A DNA stretch of 64,000 nucleotides from Paenibacillus terricola (GCF_014779765.1 NZ_JACXZA010000004.1:186001-250000), one strand, 5' to 3'. Numbered from the stretch's first letter, positions 24,613-33,803 are shown. The notes: generated from the sequence alone by a model not told the origin. Made by a program: numbers and translations.

Positions 24613-25615
24613 GAAAATCGGACTGACACTGGGCAAATATGCACCATTCCATCGCGGACATCAGCATGTCGTCGATACGGCATTGATGGAGATGGATGAG
24701 GTCATCGTCATCATATATGACTGCCCGGAGACCATTGATGTTCCTCTTACGGTCCGGGCGGAATGGATTCGTCGTCTATATCCTGAGGTGCGGGTGCTTG
24801 AGGGATGGGATGGTCCGACAGAGATTGGGGATACGCCGGAGATTAAGCGAAGCCAAGAGCAGTATGTGCTTGGGCTGCTGCAAGGCCAGCGGATTACCCA
24901 TTTCTACAGCAGTGAGTTCTATGGTGAGCATATGAGCGAGGCGCTTCATGCGGTGAACCGATTGGTAGATCCAGAGCGTACGCAGTTCCCGATCTCTGGC
25001 ACACGTGTCCGTGAGATGCCCTATGAGGAGCGCACATTCGTGCATCCAGTTGTTTACCGCGATCTGATCGCGAAGGTCGTATTCCTTGGTGCGCCATCGA
25101 CGGGCAAAACGACGCTCGCCGCCCATATGGCGGAGCGGCACGCTACGGTATGGATGCCAGAATACGGCCGCGAATATTGGGAGCTTCACCAATCCGACCG
25201 CAGGCTGACACAGGAGCAGCTGGTGGATATCGCGGAAGGTCACAGGGAGCGGGAGGATGCGCTAGCGCTTCAAGCACGCCGTTACTTGTTCGTGGATACG
25301 AATGCGATTTCGACGTATATGTTCTCGCTCGATTATCACGAGGCTGCTCATCCTCGCCTTGCAGCTCTGGCAGATGAAGCTTCGAAGCGATACGACCTCG
25401 TTTTCCTGTGCGAGGATGACATTCCTTACGATGATACGTGGGATCGATCGGGTGCCGTTCATCGCGGTAAGTTTCATAAGCAGATTAAGGCGGATCTGCT
25501 CATGCGACGCATTCAGTTTATTCCGCTTCGGGGAAGCTTGACGGAGCGGGCTGACCGAGTCGACGAGGTGTTGAGACAGTTTGTGAAATATCGGAGCTTG
25601 GGCGAACGGCTGTAA
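24602..25615 (+). CDS. nadR: NadR-type NMN adenylyltransferase / ribosylnicotinamide kinase
   Basis: A 337-residue bifunctional cytoplasmic enzyme. The N-terminal nucleotidyltransferase domain has GKYAPFHRGHQHVVDTA with the HxGH-type HRGH motif and the ISGTRVRE signature, and makes NAD from NMN. The C-terminal kinase domain (from about residue 160) has the Walker A motif GAPSTGKTTL and phosphorylates nicotinamide riboside. The helix-turn-helix of enterobacterial NadR is absent, so it should not act as a repressor. The start ATG lies inside the end of pnuC, giving translational coupling. Confidence 0.9.
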   Translation: MSDKKIGLTLGKYAPFHRGHQHVVDTALMEMDEVIVIIYDCPETIDVPLTVRAEWIRRLYPEVRVLEGWDGPTEIGDTPEIKRSQEQYVLGLLQGQRITHFYSSEFYGEHMSEALHAVNRLVDPERTQFPISGTRVREMPYEERTFVHPVVYRDLIAKVVFLGAPSTGKTTLAAHMAERHATVWMPEYGREYWELHQSDRRLTQEQLVDIAEGHREREDALALQARRYLFVDTNAISTYMFSLDYHEAAHPRLAALADEASKRYDLVFLCEDDIPYDDTWDRSGAVHRGKFHKQIKADLLMRRIQFIPLRGSLTERADRVDEVLRQFVKYRSLGERL

Positions 25616-25650
25616 GTTGACGGTCGATTGTAATGATGGGGGCGAAAGAG

Positions 25651-26547
25651 ATGGTAGAGCCATTAAGTTTGCTGGATCGAATTCGGGGCGGACTGTACGG
25701 TGTCGCTGTCGGTGATGCGCTCGGGGGAACGACGGAGTTCATGTCGAGGACGGGGATACAGAAGACGCATGACTATCTGACGGAAATAATCGGCGGCGGC
25801 GTGTGGGATCTGGAGCCGGGCGAAGTGACGGACGACACGATGATGACGCTATGCGTGGCGGATGGCATTATGGAGCAGCCCGATGCGCCGATGGCGGCGA
25901 TCGGGGAGCATTTTCTGACGTGGTATCGTTCAGACCCGAAGGATATTGGTAATATCATTCGGTACGTGTTGAGCAGATATGACGGTAACTGGATGGAAGC
26001 TGCATTTGTGGCTCATATGGACTTGGGGCAGAGCGCTGGCAATGGAGCATTGATGCGCTGCTTGCCAGTGGCGTTGGCATACGCCAATTTGGAGGAAGTA
26101 GAGCGAGTGTCCCGGCAGCAGGCGAAGATGACGCATTACGATGATCGCTGCGCCGCAACCTGTTCGATGTACAATCGGATTGCCTATCGGATGTTGGTAG
26201 AGGGGGCGGGGCTAGAAGAAGCCATCGCGGTCGATATCGCGGGCACCGAATATACCGATCTGCTGCAGCCAGGCGCACAACCGAACTGCGAGCCAACGGG
26301 CTTCGTCGTCGATACGATGCGCTGGGTACTGCATCTGCTGCTCACCTCGAACAGCTTCGAAGAGGTTGTTCAGCGGGCAGCCAACGAAGGCGGAGACGCC
26401 GACACCATCGGTGCGATTGCCGGCGGCCTGGCGGGTATTCACTACGGGTACGCCGGAATCCCACAGCGATACGCGGAGCGGATTTTGATCAAAGAAAGAC
26501 TCGATGTGTTGAGTGAACGATTGTACGCGCTGCGGCTGGGCAGGTAA
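25651..26547 (+). CDS. ADP-ribosylglycohydrolase (DraG-like)
   Basis: A 298-residue hydrolase that removes ADP-ribose from a protein or small molecule. Metal-binding motifs of the family are all present: GVAVGDALGGTTEF at the start, GEVTDDTMMTLC, SAGNGALMRCLPVALA, and NEGGDADTIGAIAGGLAG near the end. An ATG at 25633 is also possible; neither has an ideal ribosome-binding site. It follows nadR by 35 bases and probably belongs to the NAD salvage operon, where it could recycle ADP-ribose groups. The substrate is unknown, and no ADP-ribosyltransferase is nearby. Confidence 0.85.
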   Translation: MVEPLSLLDRIRGGLYGVAVGDALGGTTEFMSRTGIQKTHDYLTEIIGGGVWDLEPGEVTDDTMMTLCVADGIMEQPDAPMAAIGEHFLTWYRSDPKDIGNIIRYVLSRYDGNWMEAAFVAHMDLGQSAGNGALMRCLPVALAYANLEEVERVSRQQAKMTHYDDRCAATCSMYNRIAYRMLVEGAGLEEAIAVDIAGTEYTDLLQPGAQPNCEPTGFVVDTMRWVLHLLLTSNSFEEVVQRAANEGGDADTIGAIAGGLAGIHYGYAGIPQRYAERILIKERLDVLSERLYALRLGR

Positions 26548-26629
26548 GATGGACAAATCAAAGCATTCGCGCACAGGAAGCGGAGGGCTGCCCCTTTTAA
26601 ACTGAAGATGCAGAAAGGAGATGAGGCTG

Positions 26630-27511
26630 GTGGAGGCGTTCAGATTACTGCGGCAGGCGATCGATTATATCGAAGATCATTTGCAGACGACGATTGAAGT
26701 CGAAGACGTCGCGCAAGCGGCGATGTCCTCGAAGTATCATTTTCAACGAACGTTCCATGCGCTGACGGGCTTTACGGTAACGGAATACGTACGAAACCGC
26801 CGACTTACGCTTGCAGCGGAAGAGCTGGCGAGAGGGGATCGTAAAGTCATTGATGTGGCCTTGAAGTACGGCTATGAGAGCCCCGAGGCGTTCGCCAAGG
26901 CGTTTCAACGGCTGCATGATGTGACTCCGCTTGCCGCCAAGAAAGGGAATGTAAAGCTCAAATCGTTCCCCCGCATCTCCTTTCAAATCCAGATTAAAGG
27001 GGAAACGGAAATGAACTATCGCATCGCGGAGGGCAAGGCTTCGACAGTAGTTGGCAAGGCAGTTGTGATTGCGAGAGATCCGTACACGGAAATACCAGCC
27101 TTCGTGGAGGACATTTGGACGAACGGCACGCATGACCGTATTAATGCAACAGCAGGCAGACCTGCAGGCTCGCTGCTGAGCGGGTACCACTTTGATTTCA
27201 GCGAAGACGGAATGAGATATTACTTGATGGGATCGGATCTGCCGGAAGGACAGACAGTACCCGATGATTTTACGTTGCTCCATGTTCCGGATCAGATCTA
27301 TGCGGTTTTCGACGATCGAGAGGTCTTCCCTAACGATGCGGAGACTGAGACGGGCATTCAGAAGGTGTGGAAACGCATCTATTTCGAGTGGTTCCCATCC
27401 TCCAGCTTCGAGCAAGTAGAGGGGCCGTGCATCGAAAGGTACTATTGGACCGATGACAGCCATACGGAATCAATCTGCGAAGTGTGGATTCCGGTCAGGA
27501 GAAAGGCGTAG
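26630..27511 (+). CDS. AraC-family regulator with GyrI-like effector domain
   Basis: A 293-residue regulator with the reverse order of most AraC proteins: the DNA-binding domain is N-terminal (residues about 1-105, VEDVAQAAMSSKYHFQRTFH and VIDVALKYGYESPEAFAKAF), and the C-terminal half (about 120-293) is a GyrI/Rob-like small-molecule-binding domain. AAAGGAG touches the ATG at 26621, so the GTG nine bases further on is preferred. A very similar protein is encoded at 40.7 kb. The ligand and targets are unknown. Confidence 0.85.
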   Translation: MEAFRLLRQAIDYIEDHLQTTIEVEDVAQAAMSSKYHFQRTFHALTGFTVTEYVRNRRLTLAAEELARGDRKVIDVALKYGYESPEAFAKAFQRLHDVTPLAAKKGNVKLKSFPRISFQIQIKGETEMNYRIAEGKASTVVGKAVVIARDPYTEIPAFVEDIWTNGTHDRINATAGRPAGSLLSGYHFDFSEDGMRYYLMGSDLPEGQTVPDDFTLLHVPDQIYAVFDDREVFPNDAETETGIQKVWKRIYFEWFPSSSFEQVEGPCIERYYWTDDSHTESICEVWIPVRRKA

Positions 27512-27979
27512 CCGCCTCCTTTTAATAAGGGCACATGAATAGCTGCATCTTTTTTGTGTTTTCGTTTCGAGTTTCTCGAAAAAACAAATTCTTACAGGTT
27601 AAACGTCACTCGTCTAACGGTCCCCACAGTGGTTATTTCGATCAAACTGGAAGTTTGTCGTGCGCAACGGTTGTGAAAGTGGCTATGGCGGCAAAATCGG
27701 AAAATAGAGCACCATGTAGGGCTAATAAGCCCGAATACAACCTTTAGAAATCAAAATGGAACGTTTCAGCCTAAATAGGCTCATACGGCAACCATTAGAA
27801 CGAAAACGCAGCAATCGCATTAGCGTTGCGGGTATCGTACCACTAATAAATCGTGTATGCTTTCAAGAAGGCCTTCCTCCGGGAGGTCTTTTCTAGTCGT
27901 AGGCGGATATTTTCCAACTGCCAACCAAACAATACTAGTTGGTCTGTTCCAGCTTTTGAACGCAAAGGAGCACTTATAA
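27512..27979. other. long intergenic stretch with repeat copies and hairpins
   Basis: It contains a 7-bp perfect hairpin TTTCGAG/CTCGAAA (27565-27581), two copies of a short dispersed repeat (27718-27806, listed separately), and an AAGGCC/GGTCTT hairpin followed by TTTTCT (27868-27894) that may stop upstream transcripts. I see no purine riboswitch core before the adenine deaminase gene. Confidence 0.5.
27718..27806 (+). repeat. two tandem copies of a short hairpin repeat
   Basis: Copy A (27718-27756) and copy B (27767-27806) each have a small stem with an AATA/AAATA loop (GGGCT/AGCCC, AGCCT/AGGCT), then ATAC, a CAACC core, TTAGAA and AAAA. Related copies occur at 45.05-45.24 kb. Confidence 0.55.
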
Positions 27980-29719
27980 ATGAAAATAAACGCTGCAACG
28001 TTGAAGAAGAGAGTCGCCGTAGCGGCCAAGCGAGAACCTGCAGATACGGTCGTGAAGAACGGGACGATCGTTAATGTGTTCACGGGACGTCTGATGAAGG
28101 GTGACATTGCGATCGTGGATGGCGTCATAGCGGGGATTGGTACATACGAGGGGCGCGAAACGATTGATGCGAGCGGCAAAATCATTGTTCCCGGCCTGAT
28201 CGACGGGCATGTTCACATCGAGAGCTCGATGCTGCTGCCGAAGGAGTTCGCGAAAGTCGTGCTGCCGCATGGCGTTACAACCGTCATTACGGACCCGCAC
28301 GAAATTGCTAACGTAGCAGGGGCGGAAGGCATTCAATATATGCTTGATGATGCCGAGGGTCTGCCGCTGGACGTATACGTCATGCTGCCTTCCTGTGTCC
28401 CTGCCACAGGCTTTGAAAGCAATGGAGCTACATTGAATGCGGACCAATTATCGCCTTTCCTATCCGACCCTCAAGTGCTCGGGCTCGCTGAAGTGATGGA
28501 CTTCCCCTCTGTAGCCAGTGGGGATGACCGCATGATGGATAAGCTCGTGACGACTCAGCGCCATAATGGTCTCATCGATGGACACGCAGCGGGTATCGGC
28601 AGAGACGATCTGAACATCTATATGGCGGCAGGCATCCGAACCGACCACGAAGGCATCAATAGCCAAGAAGCGCAAGATCGGCTCGACCTTGGGATGTATC
28701 TTATGATTCGTGAAGGTACGGTAGCCAAGGATATGGAGGCGCTGCTGCCGGTCATTACGGAACGTAATGCGAGACGATGCGTGTTCGTCACTGACGACAA
28801 GCTGCCGGATGATCTAATCGAGGAAGGCAGCGTTGATCACATTGTACGTCTTGCCATTAAGAAGGGTCTGGATCCGATTATCGCGGTACAAATGGTGACA
28901 CTTAATACGGCGGAATGCTTCGGGCTTCGCCATCTTGGAGCGGTTGCGACGGGCTATCAAGCAGATTTCCTGCTGCTCGACGACCTGAATAGCTTGTCGA
29001 TTCATGAGGTATACAAGAAAGGAAAGTGCGTCGCCCGGGGTGGCAAAACTACCGATTCTTACAGCGTTCCATCATCGGACGTTCAGCGGCAAGTATTACC
29101 TTCGATTCATGTTCGGGAAGTGACACTCGGAGATCTGAAGCTGCCCGTACACTCCGACGAGTGCAATGTCATTGAGATCATTCCGAACCAGTTAGTTACC
29201 CATCACCGGGTCGAGAAGGTGACCGTACAGGACGGCGCCTTCCGTATCGATACCGGTAAGGATCAACTGAAGCTGGCGGTTGTGGAACGGCATAAGGCGA
29301 CAGGAAATATTGGACTTGGCATTGTACGGGGATTTCAGCTGTCCCGCGGTGCGATTGCAAGTACGGTCGCGCATGACTCGCACAATATCGTAGTGGTTGG
29401 CGCGTCCGATGAGGAAATGCTGACGGCCATTCAGCGCGTAATCGCGATTAATGGCGGGTTAGTGGTCGTCGATGGCCATGAGGTTGTTGCAGAGGTTGCG
29501 CTTCCGGTTGCAGGGTTAATGTCAGATCGCCATTACGAAGAAGTCTATGAATCGCTGAAGGCTTTGAATGCTGCACTAACGCGAATCGAAGCCCCTCAGA
29601 ATTTCAATCCGTGTCTGATGCTGTCTTTCCTAACGCTGCCGGTCATACCGGAGCTGAAGCTGACGGACAGAGGTTTGTTCGAATTCTCGTCCAACTCGCA
29701 TATTGAAGTCTCAGTATAG
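27980..29719 (+). CDS. ade: adenine deaminase
   Basis: A 579-residue metal-dependent amidohydrolase that turns adenine into hypoxanthine and ammonia in purine salvage. The first metal-binding motif is LIDGHVHIESSMLLP, and GVTTVITDPHEIANV follows, both typical of Ade. VFVTDDKLPDDLIEEG, the typical N-terminal beta domain (NGTIVNVFTGRLMKGDIAI) and the C-terminal domain with SRGAIASTVAHDSHNIVVVG complete the family length of about 570-600. AAAGGAG stands before the ATG. It is a single gene without a visible operon partner. Confidence 0.92.
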   Translation: MKINAATLKKRVAVAAKREPADTVVKNGTIVNVFTGRLMKGDIAIVDGVIAGIGTYEGRETIDASGKIIVPGLIDGHVHIESSMLLPKEFAKVVLPHGVTTVITDPHEIANVAGAEGIQYMLDDAEGLPLDVYVMLPSCVPATGFESNGATLNADQLSPFLSDPQVLGLAEVMDFPSVASGDDRMMDKLVTTQRHNGLIDGHAAGIGRDDLNIYMAAGIRTDHEGINSQEAQDRLDLGMYLMIREGTVAKDMEALLPVITERNARRCVFVTDDKLPDDLIEEGSVDHIVRLAIKKGLDPIIAVQMVTLNTAECFGLRHLGAVATGYQADFLLLDDLNSLSIHEVYKKGKCVARGGKTTDSYSVPSSDVQRQVLPSIHVREVTLGDLKLPVHSDECNVIEIIPNQLVTHHRVEKVTVQDGAFRIDTGKDQLKLAVVERHKATGNIGLGIVRGFQLSRGAIASTVAHDSHNIVVVGASDEEMLTAIQRVIAINGGLVVVDGHEVVAEVALPVAGLMSDRHYEEVYESLKALNAALTRIEAPQNFNPCLMLSFLTLPVIPELKLTDRGLFEFSSNSHIEVSV

Positions 29720-29809
29720 CGAACTCCGTCAGATAAGAGGAAGAATAACGATTGTCCCCTAATATACCTTATATGTATAGGAGCAAGCATCAATTAGGGG
29801 GGATCTAAC

Positions 29810-30610
29810 TTGAACATGATTGAATCCCGTACGCTGATGTTCAACAAGGCCCATATTCACTATTCCATATCTAAGGAGCAGCATCCGGATTGCATCTTGA
29901 TGCTGCACGCTGCTTTTGCAGACCGTCATATGTTCGAAGAGCAGATGAGTGCGTTTATGAGCAAATATCGGGTCATCGCCATCGATATGCCCGGGCATGG
30001 GGATACTGTGACCAAGGGTTCGTCGGTTACGATAAAGCATATGCCCGATATTATCAAACGATTGCTCCGCGAGAATGAGATTAATGCCTGTCATTTGGTC
30101 GGCGTTTCGCTGGGCTCATTAATTGCTCAAGCTTATGCCGACCGGTGTCCGGAGCAAGTCCGTTCTGTAACAATCGTTGGTGGATACTCGATACATAAAG
30201 CGAATGAACAGCTGATAAAGGCGCAGCGTAAAGAAGGCCTTCGATGGCTCTTGTACATCCTGTTCTCGATGAAACGGTTCCGCTCGTACGTCACAGCTGT
30301 TAGCTGTCATACGGAACAAGGCCGAGCCATATTCACTGCTGCAATAAACCGATTCAATAGGAGCTCGTTCGCCGCCATGTCCGGCTTGGATCGGTTATTC
30401 GTTCCTCGAGAAACGTCTATGACGTACCCCCTTCACATTATGTACGGGGAGCATGATCTGCCGCTGGCAGCAGAAGCGGCTGTGAACCTGCATAAGCTTG
30501 AACCCAAGTCGGAGCTGACCAAGCTGCAAGGCGCGGGACACTGCGCCAATCTGGATGAACCGCTCTTATTCAATGATAAGGTTGAGCGGTTTCTCAATAC
30601 GGTAGGCTGA
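29810..30610 (+). CDS. alpha/beta hydrolase
   Basis: A 266-residue alpha/beta-hydrolase-fold protein. The nucleophile elbow is GVSLGS (about residue 99), the acid is in YGEHDLPL, and the base is the histidine of GAGHCAN. DMPGHGDT is the typical loop before the nucleophile. The TTG start at 29810 is seven bases after AGGGGGG and is preferred to the ATG two codons later. It is a cytoplasmic enzyme that probably cuts an ester or lactone; the substrate is unknown. It converges with the next gene. Confidence 0.8.
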   Translation: MNMIESRTLMFNKAHIHYSISKEQHPDCILMLHAAFADRHMFEEQMSAFMSKYRVIAIDMPGHGDTVTKGSSVTIKHMPDIIKRLLRENEINACHLVGVSLGSLIAQAYADRCPEQVRSVTIVGGYSIHKANEQLIKAQRKEGLRWLLYILFSMKRFRSYVTAVSCHTEQGRAIFTAAINRFNRSSFAAMSGLDRLFVPRETSMTYPLHIMYGEHDLPLAAEAAVNLHKLEPKSELTKLQGAGHCANLDEPLLFNDKVERFLNTVG

Positions 30611-30614
30611 CTAA

Positions 30615-31136
30615 TCACAATTCCGCTGTCTTATACCAATCCAGCGCTTTATGCTCCAGTTCCTTCACGAAGGCATCTTTGCCGTCCGAATAGGTCTCGA
30701 TACTGGTAGGAAACTGGTCGGCGAGGCTGGTTTTAAGCTTCCCATACTGTTGTGCATCTTTAGGATGCGATCGCAAATAATCTCTCACGGCCAGATGGCG
30801 GCTCGTATCCTCGAGGTTGTCCGCTTGGAACACATGTACCTGATGCGTGCGATGGTCGCCGCCCTTGCGATAATATCTTCTGCCGCGCATTCCGAACTCA
30901 CCCATACATTCGTAGCCAAGTGCAGTCATCTCCGCATCATAGGCATCTATTCTGCTAATGTCCCGTACCACTGGCATCATATCGATAATCGGCTTAGCGC
31001 TAAGTCCTGGAACGGAAGTGCTGCCGATATGATGAATATCGATCAATTCATCCGCGAAGATCGCGCGAATGCGCGCAGACTCTTCTTCATACCGCCGTGC
31101 CCAGTCTGCATCATAGGGCTTTACAATGACGTACAT
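30615..31136 (-). CDS. GrpB-family protein (nucleotidyltransferase-like)
   Basis: A 173-residue protein of the GrpB/UPF0157 family, which has a nucleotidyltransferase fold. IHHIGSTSVPGLSAKPIIDMM is the family signature and holds the GS motif and acidic residues. HQVHVFQ and LAVRDYLRSHP are also typical. AAGGAGG is eight bases before the ATG. No enzyme activity has been established for most members. It is a single gene. Confidence 0.85.
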   Translation of the reverse strand: MYVIVKPYDADWARRYEEESARIRAIFADELIDIHHIGSTSVPGLSAKPIIDMMPVVRDISRIDAYDAEMTALGYECMGEFGMRGRRYYRKGGDHRTHQVHVFQADNLEDTSRHLAVRDYLRSHPKDAQQYGKLKTSLADQFPTSIETYSDGKDAFVKELEHKALDWYKTAEL

Positions 31137-31241
31137 TTGATCAGCCTCCTTAGCTGGAAGTTAATTATATACCGTCTAATCATCTAATTCACAATTTTCG
31201 TTCATATGGTGAAGTAGTCGATAAGTTCGGAGGGGATGTTG

Positions 31242-31870
31242 ATGATCGATCGTCTGCGTTCGTTTGCGCATTATTTGAAGCCAGAACGCCACCATTGCCA
31301 GAATCGAAGGCGCCGGCCATTAGCAGCACAGCTTTCAAGTCCGTTCGCAAGCATAATTGGCGATGTGACGATACGGGATAATGCTTTATCGCACCAGGCG
31401 CGAGTATTCGCGCGGATGAGGGGACGCCGTTCCATATCGGAAGCGGCAGTAACTTGCAGGATGGCGTTATTTTGCACGGATTGGATGATGAGTTTGTCAC
31501 CGTCAACGGAAATCGCTACTCCATCTATATAGGCTCGTCCGTTACATGTGGGCATGGGGCAATCGTACATGGTCCTTGTGCAGTAGGAGATGGCTCGTTC
31601 ATTGGCTTCCAATCAATTGTATTCGATGCAGTGCTCGGACAGGGCGTATTCGTCTCCAACCATGCGCTGGTAACGGGCGGTGTGCGAGTGGCAGACAATC
31701 GATTCATCCCACCGGGTGCGGTCATTGATACGCAGGAGCAGGCGAACCGTCTCGGACAGACGCCGCAAGATAAGAAGCAGTTCGTCAAAGAGGTGCAGCG
31801 GATTAATCAAGCGTTCCCGGCAAGCTATCAGGTGCTGTTCGGGAAGAAGAGGTGCATAATGCCCTATTAG
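31242..31870 (+). pseudogene. gamma-carbonic-anhydrase-like gene with three frameshifts
   Basis: Joined across frames, this reads as one left-handed beta-helix protein: MIDRLRSFAHYL, then EARTPPLPES...ISSTAFK, then SPFASIIGDVTIRDN, then FIAPGASIRADEGTPFHIG and on to HGPCAVGDGSFIGFQS and the end at 31870. The frame breaks are near 31277, 31340 and 31383. The reading is otherwise intact and retains the hexapeptide repeats and histidines (TCGHGAIVHG, VSNHALVTGG). GGAGGGG precedes the ATG at 31242. Carbonic anhydrases of this class bind zinc; here the full product cannot be made unless the breaks are sequencing errors. Confidence 0.7.
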
Positions 31871-31896
31871 TAATCTCGCGAGGAGAGTAGACGACG

Positions 31897-32316
31897 GTGG
31901 AGCAGACGGAAGTAAAGCAATTGGTTCATGCAATTGTTCAGGTGCGAGTGCCGGTTCGTGACATTGACGAGTCCGTTGCGTGGTATGAGAAGCATTTTGG
32001 CTTTGTTCATGCCTGGAAGATCGAAGATGAGTCAGATCTGAAGCTGGAGCCGGGCGCTTTTCTATTCTTGAAGCGGGTGGGGCCTCAGCAATTGCCGCTG
32101 CGCATCGAATCGCAGGGTAAGCCGTACGCCATGCTGTGCTTGAAAACGTCCAACATTACGGAATGTCACCGTAAGTTGGCTGAGGTCGGCGAGACCGTAA
32201 CGGAAATTACGAATACTTGGGGAATCGACCGTCTTCTTGAATTCGATGTCATCGATCCTTCAGGTAACGTGATCAATGTCGCTAACTATCCTGACCTGCC
32301 AATGGAAGGTTTCTAA
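31897..32316 (+). CDS. VOC-family (glyoxalase-like) protein
   Basis: A 139-residue protein of the vicinal-oxygen-chelate superfamily, made of paired beta-alpha-beta-beta-beta units. It shows VRVPVRDIDESVAWYEKHFG at the start and IDPSGNVINVANYPD at the end. Such proteins are glyoxalases, dioxygenases or antibiotic-binding proteins; the function here is unknown. The GTG start follows GAGGAGAG. It lies between the pseudogene and the unusual sigma factor. Confidence 0.8.
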   Translation: MEQTEVKQLVHAIVQVRVPVRDIDESVAWYEKHFGFVHAWKIEDESDLKLEPGAFLFLKRVGPQQLPLRIESQGKPYAMLCLKTSNITECHRKLAEVGETVTEITNTWGIDRLLEFDVIDPSGNVINVANYPDLPMEGF

Positions 32317-32340
32317 GCTATCGTGCTGCATAAATATTAG

Positions 32341-32370
32341 AGAGGGTCATCCGTGCAGGATGGCCCTCTT
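32341..32370 (+). terminator. hairpin terminator
   Basis: AGAGGGTCATCC (32341-32352) pairs with GGATGGCCCTCT (32358-32369) with one mismatch, followed by only TT, so it is a weak-tract terminator. Confidence 0.6.
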
Positions 32371-32493
32371 ACCGTTTCATTCCATCCAGTCAATGGGATC
32401 AACTCGACTGCCCTTATTTTTCGGTGCTATATTGATATTGTGACAAAATGTGTAAACCCCTCTTTCCGCGTTAACCAGATAACCGACAAGGAG

Positions 32494-33222
32494 TTGACCC
32501 TACTGGACGAATTCGCGAAGCTGGAGCCTTACATACCGGGATTAAAGATTTACTGTCGCTCCTTAACTGGCAGTGACTGGGATGCTGACGAATTAGTGCA
32601 GGATGTTTGGACGAAAATATGGCTTGCATTAGAGCGAGACCCCGACCGGCCAATCAGCCGATCCTTCTTGTTCCGCATTGCGAAGAACGCGTGGATTGAC
32701 CGTTATCGGAGGGAGCGTAAGCGGCAGGGTGATGCGGAATATGTTGAGGATTATCTACCGTCAATTCCGTTCGGCGTAGAGGGGTCGCTAGCCCGCGAAC
32801 TGCTCGAGCAGCTGGCAGAATCGCTTAATCCGAGACAAATGGTGCTCGTCATTCTGATTGATGCCTTCGCATTCAGCGCGGCGGAGTCGGCGGCTTTGCT
32901 CCGTATGACAGAGGGTGCGGTGAAGGAGGGGCTGAAGCGGGCGCGTCGACGATTGCAGGCCTTCAAGTCTGGCAGTCGGCAGAACAATGGACAAGCCGGT
33001 GGCAAGCATAAGAGTCCGGATGGGACTGCAATGACCGCCTCATTGTTCGAGACATTCTTGAAGGGCTTCCGCCAAGGCGATGCCGATATGATTTGCCGGG
33101 CTTATCTCAGTCTGGCCGCACAAGGCGTCACAATTGAGAAAGTATCGCGAGAAGCGGGACGCTACTCATTCACGATGCGAGACCCGAATGGTCACTTGAT
33201 CGAATTTGTCCAAAATATATAA
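32494..33222 (+). CDS. ECF-type sigma factor with VOC-like C-terminal tail
   Basis: About 242 residues. Region 2 is seen as LKIYCRSLTGSDWDADELVQDV and FLFRIAKNAWIDRYR; region 4 as LNPRQMVLVILIDAFAFSAAE and the helix-turn-helix before RARRRLQAF. The last 65 residues form an extension, first helical (LFETFLKGFRQGDADMICRA), then YSFTMRDPNGHLIEFVQ, which reads like the last strand of a VOC/glyoxalase domain. The start is unclear: AAGGAG directly abuts a TTG (32494) and is nine bases from a CTG (32503). No anti-sigma gene is nearby; VOC genes flank it. Confidence 0.7.
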   Translation: MTLLDEFAKLEPYIPGLKIYCRSLTGSDWDADELVQDVWTKIWLALERDPDRPISRSFLFRIAKNAWIDRYRRERKRQGDAEYVEDYLPSIPFGVEGSLARELLEQLAESLNPRQMVLVILIDAFAFSAAESAALLRMTEGAVKEGLKRARRRLQAFKSGSRQNNGQAGGKHKSPDGTAMTASLFETFLKGFRQGDADMICRAYLSLAAQGVTIEKVSREAGRYSFTMRDPNGHLIEFVQNI

Positions 33223-33292
33223 CCCGGCCCGTTTCTTTGCGACTGCCTCTTCCGTTATATAGGGTGAAAAACAACCCGAGGAGGAATTCCCC

Positions 33293-33688
33293 ATGTCTGT
33301 TCCGAGCATGAATCAGATTGAGGCAGCCATCGTAACAAGCTATATCTACATTCCGGTGTCGGATGTAAACCGCTCTGGTGAATGGTACGCGAAGCATCTT
33401 GGCTTTCAATGGAATCCTGAGCCGGGACACAATATTGAGCTTCGCACAACAACGGGTGTCTGGATGTTCATGCGAACGGATTATCCGCTTCCTGTTGCAG
33501 CAGATTCTGCCCGAAGACCTGTATTCGGCCTACAAGTGACGGACATTCATATGCTTCATCGAACACTGCGGGAACAGGGACTGCAGGTGGGCGCAATTAC
33601 CGAGGACGAGGGCGGCAGCATCTTCGTGCTCACTGTTCCAGACGGAAATTTGATCGAGATTTGGGGCGGCTGGCCGAGCGCTTGCTAA
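33293..33688 (+). CDS. VOC-family (glyoxalase-like) protein
   Basis: A 131-residue vicinal-oxygen-chelate protein with IYIPVSDVNRSGEWYAKHLG at the N-terminus, a central FGLQVTDIHMLHRTL segment, and VLTVPDGNLIEIWGG at the end, which holds the usual metal-ligand glutamate. GAGGAGG stands before the ATG. It lies 70 bases after the sigma factor, so the two may be co-transcribed. The ligand is unknown. Confidence 0.8.
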   Translation: MSVPSMNQIEAAIVTSYIYIPVSDVNRSGEWYAKHLGFQWNPEPGHNIELRTTTGVWMFMRTDYPLPVAADSARRPVFGLQVTDIHMLHRTLREQGLQVGAITEDEGGSIFVLTVPDGNLIEIWGGWPSAC

Positions 33689-33714
33689 TCTCATTCTCAA
33701 ATGTGACGAGCAAG

Positions 33715-33738
33715 GCACCGATAGGGTCGGTGCTTTTT
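33715..33738 (+). terminator. intrinsic terminator
   Basis: GCACCGA and TCGGTGC form a perfect stem with a five-base loop, followed by TTTTT. Confidence 0.8.
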
Positions 33739-33803
33739 GTGTTGATTTGGTGACAACAGTGCAATTAACGGAAAACTGGACTCGTCAGACTAGCTATTAT
33801 CCT

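Noticed and set aside
27535-27747. Small protein gene of about 70 codons
   Set aside because: The frame runs over hairpins and repeat copy A and has no ribosome-binding site.
27840-27979. Purine riboswitch before adenine deaminase
   Set aside because: The conserved core words of purine aptamers are absent; only a plain hairpin with T residues is seen.
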